Shown: positions 1 through 7,614 of the stretch, piece after piece | Position numbering within the stretch: position 1 is the first letter of the stretch | How the letters are laid out: each line of letters opens with the position of its first letter | Assembly (NCBI GenBank): GCA_002428015.1 | Contig: DIZW01000078.1 | Coordinates: 22,328-86,327, forward strand | Length of the DNA: 64,000 nucleotides | Direction of reading: 5' to 3' | DNA from: Oxalobacteraceae bacterium UBA6018 | Lineage (GTDB): Bacteria; Pseudomonadota; Gammaproteobacteria; Burkholderiales; Burkholderiaceae_D | Translations under genes and position numbers: made by a program | Notes under the pieces: generated by a model | Databases searched by the model: none | The model's input: only the letters and a program-made list of their open reading frames with translations | Told to the model about the DNA's origin: nothing

Positions 1-2096
1 TCCAGTTCCAGCAGCCGGCTCTTGGCCTCGGCCATCTCGCGCGTCGTCTGCGCCACCTTGCGCTGCATCTCGGCGTGCGCCTGGGCGCTTTCCAACAGCA
101 GCTTCTGGGCATTGCGCTTGTCGAGCGCGGCCTGGGTCGCCACTTCCTCGGCCACCTCGACCTGGCGCGCCAGGTCGGCCTTTTCCTGCTCGGCTTCGGC
201 GCGCGCCACCGCGGCCAGCGCGGCGGCCTGCTCGGATTCGAGGCGCGCGGCGATCGCCTGGTTGGCGCGCTGGTCGGCGGCGGTCTTGTCGCGCTGGGCC
301 GCCAGCTTGCGCTCGACCAGCGCCAGCGCCGCCCGTTCGGCTTCGGCCCCAGCCTGTTCGGCTGCGGCCAACTCGCTCGCCAGCGCCAGCTTCTGTTGTT
401 CGGCCTCGGTGCGCGCCGCCTGGGCATCGGCCAGTTCGGTGGCGGCGCGCGCCTGCGCGGCGATGGCGTCGGCGGCGGCGGTTTTCTGCGCGCCTTCGCG
501 CTCCGTCTGTTCGGCGATCGTGCGCGCCGCCGCCAGTTCAGCCAGTTGCGCCTGCTCGACGGCGCGCTCGGCCTCGGCGCGGCGGCGCAGCAGCTCGGCC
601 TGCGCCTGTTCGGACTCGGCGCGCGCCTTGGCGGCGGCGGCCAGCTCTTGTTCGGCGGCGAGCTTTTCCTGCAGGCGAACCAGGGCCACTTCCTCGGCCA
701 GCGCGCGCTCGCGCTCGGCCTGGGCCGCCAAGGTCGCCTGCTCGGCCTTATGCGCGGCCAGTTCGGCGGCGCGGCGCTGCAGCGCGACTTGTTCGGCGAT
801 CGCGTCCACCGCGGCCTGCTCGGCGGCGTTTTCGGTGGCGGCGGCGTTGGCCGACGCCTGCGCCAAGGTGGCGCGTTCCTCGGCCAGCGCACGCGCGCGT
901 TGCTGTTCTTCCGCTTCGCTGGCGGCGGCGGCGGCGGCGGCCTGCTCGGACAGCGCGCGTTCACGCGCCTTTTGCGCGGCCACGGTTTCCGCTTCCACCT
1001 TGGCCTGCACCTGCAGACCGGCGTCTTCCTCCGCGCGAGCGCGCTCGAGCGCCACCTCGCGCAGCTTGCGGTCCACTTCAATGCGGGCCTCGGTCGCCTT
1101 CAGGATGCGCGCCTCGGCCTCGCGCCGCGCGTCCGCGCTCACGGCCGCCATCTGCTCGACGCGCTCACGGTGGATCGCCGTGTCGCGCAGTTGTTTTTCC
1201 GATTGCAGGCGCAGCGCGATCGACTGGGCCGCAACCCGTTCCGATTCCGCGTGCGCCAGCGCGATGGCCTCGCGCTCCTGCTCGATGTGCGCCAGCGCGC
1301 GTGCTTCCTCGAGCGCGCGTGCCTCGGCCTGGGCGCGCGCGAAGGCCGACGCCAGTGCGATCTGGTCGGCCTTCTCGCGCTGCACGGTCAATTCCAGCGC
1401 CTCGGCCTCGGCTTCGGCCAGCAGCTCGGCGGTCTGGCGCGCGCCCTTGGCCTGGCGCTCGCGCTCGCGCGCCAGCACGGTCAGGCGCGCGTCGGCGCTG
1501 GCGATGTGCAGTACTTCTTCCTTGGCCGCGTGCACCGCGGCGACCCGTTCGACCGCCTGCAGGCGCGCCTGCTCGGTCTGGGCGAGCAGCTGCTCGGCCG
1601 CGCGCGCCGCTTCCAGCGCCAGCGCCGTCTCGGCCTCGGCCTGCTCGGCGGCGCGGCGGCGCGATTCTTCTTCCACCCTGGTGCGCGCTTCGGCGGCCAG
1701 CTTGATCTGGGTGTCGGCTTCGACCCGGGCGCGCAGCTCGGCGGTCTCCTGGCGCACCGCTTCGAGCTTTTCCAGGCTGGCCTGGGCGGCCGCGCGCAGC
1801 GATTCGAGCCGGTCGCGGTTGGCCTCGATGGCCTGTTCGGAGGCCTGGGCGTTTTGCAGGGCGGCGGCGGCGGCGGCGGCATCCATGGCGGCGCGTTCCT
1901 CGGCCAGGCTGCGCGCGTGCGCTTCGGCGTGGGCGCGGCTCTCGGCGGCGCAGGAAGCCTTGGCCTCGGCTTCGACGCGGGCGATGGCTTCGTGGATGGC
2001 GCGCATTTCCGACTTGGCGCGGTCAGCCGGCGCGGGCGCCGCGGCGTCCGGCGTTGGGGTGCTCGGGCTGGCCTGATCGTGCTGTGCTTGATCCAT
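1..2096 (-). CDS. Alanine/glutamate-rich coiled-coil protein, 3' end outside window
   Basis: The minus strand is open from an ATG at 2096 to the left edge, giving at least 698 residues and no stop. GGAG lies about 8 bases upstream of the ATG. After a short Pro/Ala/Gln-rich N terminus (about residues 1-25) the product is almost wholly Ala, Glu, Arg, Gln and Leu in heptad-like order, with stretches such as AEEQQRARALAEERA, so a very long alpha-helical coiled coil is expected. No signal peptide or membrane segment is visible in the part seen. Similar composition occurs in TolA-like, filament-forming and polar scaffold proteins, but the composition alone does not assign a family. The long plus-strand frames here are its antisense shadow. 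That it is coding on this strand is likely; the function is unknown. Confidence 0.75.
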   Translation of the reverse strand, partial: MDQAQHDQASPSTPTPDAAAPAPADRAKSEMRAIHEAIARVEAEAKASCAAESRAHAEAHARSLAEERAAMDAAAAAAALQNAQASEQAIEANRDRLESLRAAAQASLEKLEAVRQETAELRARVEADTQIKLAAEARTRVEEESRRRAAEQAEAETALALEAARAAEQLLAQTEQARLQAVERVAAVHAAKEEVLHIASADARLTVLARERERQAKGARQTAELLAEAEAEALELTVQREKADQIALASAFARAQAEARALEEARALAHIEQEREAIALAHAESERVAAQSIALRLQSEKQLRDTAIHRERVEQMAAVSADARREAEARILKATEARIEVDRKLREVALERARAEEDAGLQVQAKVEAETVAAQKARERALSEQAAAAAAASEAEEQQRARALAEERATLAQASANAAATENAAEQAAVDAIAEQVALQRRAAELAAHKAEQATLAAQAERERALAEEVALVRLQEKLAAEQELAAAAKARAESEQAQAELLRRRAEAERAVEQAQLAELAAARTIAEQTEREGAQKTAAADAIAAQARAATELADAQAARTEAEQQKLALASELAAAEQAGAEAERAALALVERKLAAQRDKTAADQRANQAIAARLESEQAAALAAVARAEAEQEKADLARQVEVAEEVATQAALDKRNAQKLLLESAQAHAEMQRKVAQTTREMAEAKSRLLEL

Positions 2097-2220
2097 CGTG
2101 TGTTCTCCGCCTTGCCCTCCCCCGAACGGGAATGGCCTAGGGAGGATTATCGAGCAGCAACACTTTCGGCGGCGCCCGAAGAAGACGCGGGAAAAGCCGC
2201 CTATTCGCCGCTTTGACCGT

Positions 2221-3216
2221 TCAAGCCGGCCACAGCGGCGGCTCGTCCATCAGCGCGATCTGCTCGCGCAGCTCGAGGATGCGGTCCTGCCAGTAGCGTT
2301 GGGTGTTAAACCACGGGAAGGCGGCGGGAAACGCCGGGTCGTCCCAGCGCCGCGCCAGCCAGGCCGCGTAGTGGATCAGGCGCAGGGTGCGCAAGGCTTC
2401 CACCAGGTACAGCTGGCGCGGCTCGAAGTCGCAGAAATCCTCGTAGCCGGCCAGGATGTCGGCCATCTGGCGCACCATGTCGGGCCGCTCGCCCGACAGC
2501 AGCATCCACAGGTCCTGGATCGCCGGGCCGCTGCGGCTGTCGTCGAAGTCGACGAAATGGGGGCCGTCGCCGGTCCACAGCACGTTGCCGGCATGGCAGT
2601 CGCCGTGCAGGCGCAGCGACGCCGTGGCGCCGGCCCGCTCGTAGCAGCGCGCCACCCCGTCGAGCGCCTGCTGGACCACGCTGGTGTAGGCGGCCAGCAG
2701 CTCCGGCGGGATGAAATCGTTGGCCAGCAGGTAGTCGCGCGGCTCGCGGCCGAAGCTGGCGATGTCCAGCGCGGGCCGCTCCACGTAGGGGCGCAGCGCG
2801 CCGACCGCGTGGATGCGCCCGATGAAGCGGCCCATCCACTCCAGCGTGGCCGGGTCGCCCAGCTCGGGCGCGCGCCCGCCGCGGCGCGGAAAGACGGCGA
2901 AGCGGAAGTCCTGGAAGCTGTGCAGGGTGGCGCCGCCAATGGTCAGCGCCGGCACCACCGGGATTTCGCGCTCGGCCAGCTCCTCGACGAAGGCGTGCTC
3001 CTCGAGGATGGCGGCGTCGCTCCAGCGGCGCGGCCGGTAGAACTTGACCACCACCGGCGCGCCCTCCTCCATGCCGACCTGGTACACGCGGTTTTCGTAG
3101 CTGTTGAGCGCCAGCAGGCGACCGTCGCCGCGCAGGCCGACGCTGTCGAGAGCGTCGAGCACGCAATCGGGGCCGAGGCCGGAAAAAGGATGCAGCGGGG
3201 AGGCGGGGTTGTCCAT
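2221..3216 (-). CDS. srkA: Stress response serine/threonine protein kinase SrkA (YihE family)
   Basis: The 331-residue product has the aminoglycoside-phosphotransferase-like kinase fold of SrkA/YihE, a cytoplasmic Ser/Thr kinase linked in E. coli to stress survival and Cpx signalling. The N-terminal lobe carries SYENRVYQVG and the ATP-lysine strand VVVKFYRP. The catalytic loop HGDCHAGN starts near residue 204, with metal-binding VDFDDSRSGP after it. Length matches the family (about 328). It is divergent from the YecA-like gene at 3328. No Shine-Dalgarno is visible before the ATG; instead TACAAT ends six bases upstream, so a leaderless transcript is possible. Confidence 0.93.
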   Translation of the reverse strand: MDNPASPLHPFSGLGPDCVLDALDSVGLRGDGRLLALNSYENRVYQVGMEEGAPVVVKFYRPRRWSDAAILEEHAFVEELAEREIPVVPALTIGGATLHSFQDFRFAVFPRRGGRAPELGDPATLEWMGRFIGRIHAVGALRPYVERPALDIASFGREPRDYLLANDFIPPELLAAYTSVVQQALDGVARCYERAGATASLRLHGDCHAGNVLWTGDGPHFVDFDDSRSGPAIQDLWMLLSGERPDMVRQMADILAGYEDFCDFEPRQLYLVEALRTLRLIHYAAWLARRWDDPAFPAAFPWFNTQRYWQDRILELREQIALMDEPPLWPA

Positions 3217-3222
3217 GGCGCT

Positions 3223-3228
3223 ATTGTA
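3223..3228 (-). promoter_or_regulatory. Putative -10 element directly upstream of srkA
   Basis: Read on the minus strand this is TACAAT, followed by six bases and the srkA ATG. That spacing would place transcription start at or next to the start codon. No good -35 hexamer is visible at 17 bases, so the call is weak. Confidence 0.3.
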
Positions 3229-3327
3229 CGGCGATACCCGCGCCGGCGCGGCGCCTTCACGATAATGCGTCGCGCCGGCGGGGGACGCGTTAAACTAGCG
3301 CCTTTCAGCGACATTACAAAGTACCCC

Positions 3328-4023
<696 letters not shown>

Positions 4024-4057
4024 GACGACAGGTCAGTCCACGCCGCCGCATGCCGAA

Positions 4058-4220
4058 CTAGTGTCCTGAGTTGCTAGTTCGTTGAATAATAAATGTGGCG
4101 AAATCGCCCTGAGACAAGGAGCAAAGCACAGCAAGGCCGAGGCCTTGCGAGCATTTGCGACGCAGTATCAGGACGATTATCGCCATATTTATTCAACGAA
4201 TCTGCAACTCAGGACACTAG
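4058..4220. mobile_element. MITE-like element with about 45-bp imperfect terminal inverted repeats
   Basis: The 163-bp segment begins CTAGTGTCCTGAGTTGC and ends with the inverse, GCAACTCAGGACACTAG. Beyond the first 17 matched bases the inverted match continues imperfectly through TTCGTTGAATAA and TGGCGA for about 45 bases per arm. CTAG at both ends is palindromic and could be a target duplication or part of the repeat. No transposase is encoded and the two short frames inside are not gene-like. It lies just after the YecA-like gene and downstream of the toxin gene. The size and structure fit a non-autonomous MITE or large REP-type hairpin; the parent element is unknown. Confidence 0.7.
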
Positions 4221-4319
4221 CCCAGGCGTCACCAAGCGAGGGCGTGACGGCCCGGAGGTCCGCCGGGACCACATCGACCATCGTTCCGGCGGGGCCTGGC
4301 CCAAGCCAGGCGCCAGCGT
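4221..4319. other. Hairpin-rich spacer downstream of the toxin gene
   Basis: This spacer between the MITE-like element and the ccdB stop holds GCCTGG-N6-CCAGGC close to the ccdB end and CGTCAC/GTGACG arms near 4230-4250. The first could end ccdB transcription on the minus strand, but there is no T tract, so it is not called an intrinsic terminator. Confidence 0.35.
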
Positions 4320-4634
4320 TCAATAACCGCGCAGCATAAATTCGATACACGATTCCGCGATCAACTGGTCGCTGGCCGACAGTCGGCCCACTCGTCGGCG
4401 CAGCAAACTCGCCGGCACCGCCAGAAGGTTGGGTGTGTCCATGACATATTCATGGCGGTCGACCGCGATCACCGCCTGCGCCCCTTGCACAATGGGCCTG
4501 GGCGGAATATGGAGCGAAAGCGGTATGCACCACCGGGTACTGAGGCGAACGAAATCACTTTGCACGTCAACGTACAGCAGATGTCTTGCGGCCGTGTTCG
4601 GGTTAACGAATAGTTCAAACCTCGCCATGATCAT
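4320..4634 (-). CDS. ccdB: CcdB-type toxin (DNA gyrase poison family)
   Basis: The 104-residue product matches CcdB in size and pattern: an N-terminal strand MARFELFVNP, the family-typical LLYVDVQSDFV, IPL in the middle, a segment like VIAVDRHEYVMDTPNLLAVPASLLRR, and a short C-terminal helix with IEFMLRGY where F-plasmid CcdB ends LMFWGI. CcdB poisons DNA gyrase by trapping the cleaved complex. The reading frame overlaps the end of the antitoxin gene; ATGATCATG gives two possible starts (4634 and 4628), both inside the antitoxin stop region, so translation is probably coupled. The toxin assignment is by recognisable pattern; activity is inferred. Confidence 0.85.
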   Translation of the reverse strand: MIMARFELFVNPNTAARHLLYVDVQSDFVRLSTRWCIPLSLHIPPRPIVQGAQAVIAVDRHEYVMDTPNLLAVPASLLRRRVGRLSASDQLIAESCIEFMLRGY

Positions 4635-4965
4635 CTGTCAGCGCTTCTGGATGCTCGGCCAGGAAACGCTCTAGTTCCTCTGCGGCAGTCCCCGCCTCCT
4701 CGATCTGGCGCGCATAGTGCTCGAGCGCATCGCGATTGTCCAGCGCCCATTTCGTGCACCCATCGTACCCCCCGGGCGGCACCCATCCATCAGGTGACTG
4801 GACGATTTGCGGCACCTGGGGGCTTGTGGTCGCGACGTCCCGGACCGGAATCAGTTCAAACCGGCCATCGGGGTGAGGGATCACGTCAAACAGCTTTCCC
4901 GCATATTTCTTCCCCAGCGATATTTGGCCACTGGCGCCGACTTCCTTCAACATATTCGACCTCAT
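4615..4965 (-). CDS. ccdA: Antitoxin with AbrB-like N terminus and CcdA-like C terminus
   Basis: The 116-residue product precedes and overlaps ccdB. Residues about 8-45 read like an AbrB/MazE swapped-hairpin DNA-binding unit (GASGQISLGKKYAGKLFDVI, then DGRFELIPV). After a Pro/Gly-rich linker, the C terminus (about 72-105: WALDNRDALEHYARQIEEAG) resembles the toxin-wrapping tail of CcdA, where WQEENREGMAEVARFIEMNG is the F-plasmid counterpart. The likely role is to neutralise CcdB and autorepress the operon. The first ATG is at 4965, but GAGG seven bases before an internal ATG makes 4953 a credible start. The gene symbol reflects position and tail, not the whole fold. Confidence 0.75.
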   Translation of the reverse strand: MRSNMLKEVGASGQISLGKKYAGKLFDVIPHPDGRFELIPVRDVATTSPQVPQIVQSPDGWVPPGGYDGCTKWALDNRDALEHYARQIEEAGTAAEELERFLAEHPEALTDDHGEV

Positions 4966-5227
4966 GTCTTCATGCGATCATCATACTGTACGTGGCGGCG
5001 CGCATGCAGGACTTGATGGTACGCTGATTCCAGCACTGCCACCAGCGAGCGGCTGGGGTAGCCGCAGGCGGGCGACTGGGGTAGCCACGGTCGGGCGGCG
5101 GCGAATCGTCCGGCGAAAGCCGGTCGGGATGTTCGGACAGGAAGCGCCGTTCGCCGCGCTCGTGGCCCTGCGCAGGGATGCGGCGAGCATCAAGCCGCCG
5201 CCTACGGCGTAGCTGCGTGCACCAGGC

Positions 5228-6403
5228 TTACGCCACCAGCGGCATCTCTGCAAGCCGGCCCTGGTACAGCGCCGCCACCAGGTCGGACTGGGTGACGATG
5301 CCGGCGAAGCGGTTTTCCGCGTCCACCACCGGAATATGGTGCAGGCCGGTGTCGGCCATCAGCGGCACCAGTTCCACGATCGGCGTGTTCACCTTGGCCG
5401 TGGTCACATTGGAAGTCATGATCTGCCCCACCACCTCCGGCTTGTCCGAATGGGTGGTCAAGGTGCGTCCGATGAACTGACGCAGGCGCGCGCCCAGCGT
5501 GACCGGGTCGCCCAGGTCGCTATGGGCCAGGAAGTCGCTCTGCGAGATGATCCCGATCACTCGGCGCGCGCGGTTGAGCACCGGCAGCGCGTGCACGCGG
5601 TGGTGGCGCATCAGGCGCCAGGCCTCGCCCAGTTCGGTGGCGAACTCCAGGCTCACCACGTCCTTCGACATGATCGCCCCGCAGGTGATCACACCGAAAC
5701 GGCGCCCGTAGGCGTGCGACTCGGTGGCCACGATGATCTCTTCCAGGTCGTCGCGGCTGACGTCGAGCACCTGCCCGTAACGCTTGAGCACCGCGTCCAG
5801 GTCCTCGCTGGTGAAGCCCAGGCGCGCGCTCGGCGCCGCGTCGGCGGTGGCGTGCAGATGCTGCACGCCGGCGTGCTGGCCGTGCGGGTAGCGCCGTCCG
5901 GTCAGGTTGTTGTAGACCAGCGCGCCGCTCACCATCAGCACCGAATTGAGCATCACCGGGATCAGCGCGAAGCGGAAACCCATCGCCGAGACGGCCGCGC
6001 CGCCCAGCACCGCGGTGAGCGCCACCGCGCCGCCGGGCGGGTGCAGGCAGCGCAGCGCGAACATGGCCGCGATGGCGGCGCCGCCGGCCACCGGCGCGGC
6101 CAGCAGCGGATCATGGATGAAATGCACAGTGGCAACCCCCACCAGCGCCGACACGGTGTTGCCGCCAATGACGGACCAGGGCTGGGCCAGGGGGCTGGCC
6201 GGCACCGCGAACAGCAGCACCGACGAGGCCCCCATCGGGCCGACCAGCCAGCTGGCCATGTCGTGGTTGAGCAGGGAGCACAGGAACCCGGTCAGCCCCA
6301 GGGCGATCAGGGCGCCGATGCTGGCGCGCAGTTGTTCGGGACGGGACGCGGTGGTCGCAGGCGGAATCAGAGCGGCAAGCCAGCTCGTGCGAAGGGTGGA
6401 CAT
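5228..6403 (-). CDS. HPP family integral membrane protein with CBS domain pair
   Basis: The 391-residue product has an HPP transmembrane domain (about residues 25-165, six hydrophobic segments) with the family signature LRCLHPPGGAVAL at about 118-130. A CBS pair follows (about 245-385), with SKDVVSLEFATELGEAWRLM and PVLNRARRVIGIISQSD in the first repeat and IPVVDAENRFAGIVTQSDLV in the second. HPP proteins are inner-membrane proteins, some of which transport nitrite; CBS pairs usually sense adenine nucleotides. The frame continues upstream to 6742, but the ATG at 6403 gives the natural N terminus. It is divergent from the secreted protein gene at 6664. The substrate is unknown. Confidence 0.85.
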   Translation of the reverse strand: MSTLRTSWLAALIPPATTASRPEQLRASIGALIALGLTGFLCSLLNHDMASWLVGPMGASSVLLFAVPASPLAQPWSVIGGNTVSALVGVATVHFIHDPLLAAPVAGGAAIAAMFALRCLHPPGGAVALTAVLGGAAVSAMGFRFALIPVMLNSVLMVSGALVYNNLTGRRYPHGQHAGVQHLHATADAAPSARLGFTSEDLDAVLKRYGQVLDVSRDDLEEIIVATESHAYGRRFGVITCGAIMSKDVVSLEFATELGEAWRLMRHHRVHALPVLNRARRVIGIISQSDFLAHSDLGDPVTLGARLRQFIGRTLTTHSDKPEVVGQIMTSNVTTAKVNTPIVELVPLMADTGLHHIPVVDAENRFAGIVTQSDLVAALYQGRLAEMPLVA

Positions 6404-6663
6404 AAATCGGGAGTTGGAATTCGGCAAGACCGCAATTAAACCACACCCAGCCGGGCAATTGCACCATTGTTGTGCATTTATCATGCAATTTTCCCCATTT
6501 CGGTGCGGCGCCGCAGCTTGATCGCGGCCAAACGCTGCCGCGCGCCGCGACCGTAACATCATCCTGACAGAGTCCGATTGTGGACATTGGGGGCCGATGC
6601 CCGGCTCCAAGGTGCGCCGAAGGCATTCCACAGGCCGCGCGACGCTCACGACAGGAGACGCCG

Positions 6664-7230
6664 ATGATCCCGATGTTCCCGCTGGCGCGCGCCCTAGCCT
6701 GGCTCGCATGTTCGTTCTCGATGCTGTTGGCCGGCGCGGCATGGGCCGGCAGTGCGCGCCCGGCGCAGATGGCGCTGTCCGACCTGTACGGCAAGAAATG
6801 CCGCACCCTCGACACCAGCGCGCGCGGCAGCACGCGCCGCTGCGCCGGGGTGGGCGGCTGCGCCCTGATGATCTACGAGGACGACGACCGCACCTCGGTC
6901 GACATCGTGGCGCCCAACAAGAGTCTGTACCCGCTCTCCTACTGGGACGTGGTCACGCTCGGCTATGCGGCGGTCGGCCAGAAGGCCGAATGGCGCGTCG
7001 GGACCCGCCCGGGCCGCAAGGGGCGCCCGGTGCCAACCGCCCTGCTGGTACGCCTTAACCTGCTCGACCAGCGCCACCCCGGCGAACTGATCGCGGTGGC
7101 CCGCATCGACCCGGACGGCGCCTGTGTGGTATACAAGGCCGACCTGGCCGAACCGGGCGCGGAGCTGGCGGCGCGCAAGGCCGCGGCCGATCCGGCCAGC
7201 AAGTGCCTGGGCCCGTACACCGCCGACTAA
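6664..7230 (+). CDS. Secreted protein of unknown function
   Basis: This 188-residue protein starts with a clear signal peptide (ALAWLACSFSMLLAGAAWAG, cleavage expected near residue 28) and so is periplasmic or secreted. AGGAG lies six bases before the ATG. The mature part has five cysteines (in KKC, RRC, GGC, GAC and SKC contexts) which could form disulfides in the periplasm, and no further hydrophobic segment. No family is recognised. It stands alone between the divergent HPP gene and the TonB receptor. Confidence 0.75.
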   Translation: MIPMFPLARALAWLACSFSMLLAGAAWAGSARPAQMALSDLYGKKCRTLDTSARGSTRRCAGVGGCALMIYEDDDRTSVDIVAPNKSLYPLSYWDVVTLGYAAVGQKAEWRVGTRPGRKGRPVPTALLVRLNLLDQRHPGELIAVARIDPDGACVVYKADLAEPGAELAARKAAADPASKCLGPYTAD

Positions 7231-7614
7231 GCGAGACCAAGGGGGCTACACCGAACGCAGTCTCTACTCCCCCACAGGCCCCGAATCAGCCTGGACTCAG
7301 GGCCGCATCGGCCCCGGCGGCGCCTCGACAAGGCCCGATGGCGGCGCGCGGACCCGGCCGCCGCAGCCGCCACAACCGCATCCTCACGCTCAGCCTGAGC
7401 CGCATTCGCAGCCGGCCACGTCCGCGAGTGCACGCATTGCCGGCGCGGGCGCGCGGGCGATGCCAACGAAGCCGCGATGCCGCGATGCCGCGATGCCGCC
7501 AATTTTGCCGCCCGGGCCAACCCGATATCAAACGCAAAACCCGCAGTTGGATTCAATCCCGCATCAATTCTTAATTTTCCGTCAATTTAAATGCAGAATG
7601 ATGACGGCTACGGT
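7231..7614. other. 384-bp spacer upstream of the TonB-dependent receptor
   Basis: No convincing gene is present. The left part is very GC-rich with a short tandem repeat at 7471-7500. The last 60 bases are A/T-rich, and TTGGAT, 18 bases, TTAATT near 7551-7580 is a weak sigma-70-like candidate for the receptor promoter. Confidence 0.5.
7471..7500. repeat. 8-bp tandem repeat (GCCGCGAT)x3
   Basis: Three perfect copies of GCCGCGAT are followed by a partial fourth (GCCGCC). It lies in the spacer upstream of the receptor and does not fall in a gene; such repeats can vary in copy number by slippage. Confidence 0.8.

Noticed and set aside
22..2216. Two long plus-strand open frames of 684 and 713 codons
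   Set aside because: They are Ala/Ser/Arg- or Gly/Leu/Arg-rich antisense shadows of the coiled-coil gene, whose minus frame has a proper start and ribosome site.
4082..4339. Two short plus-strand frames after the YecA-like gene
   Set aside because: They lie inside the MITE-like inverted repeat element and have no ribosome site or protein-like pattern.
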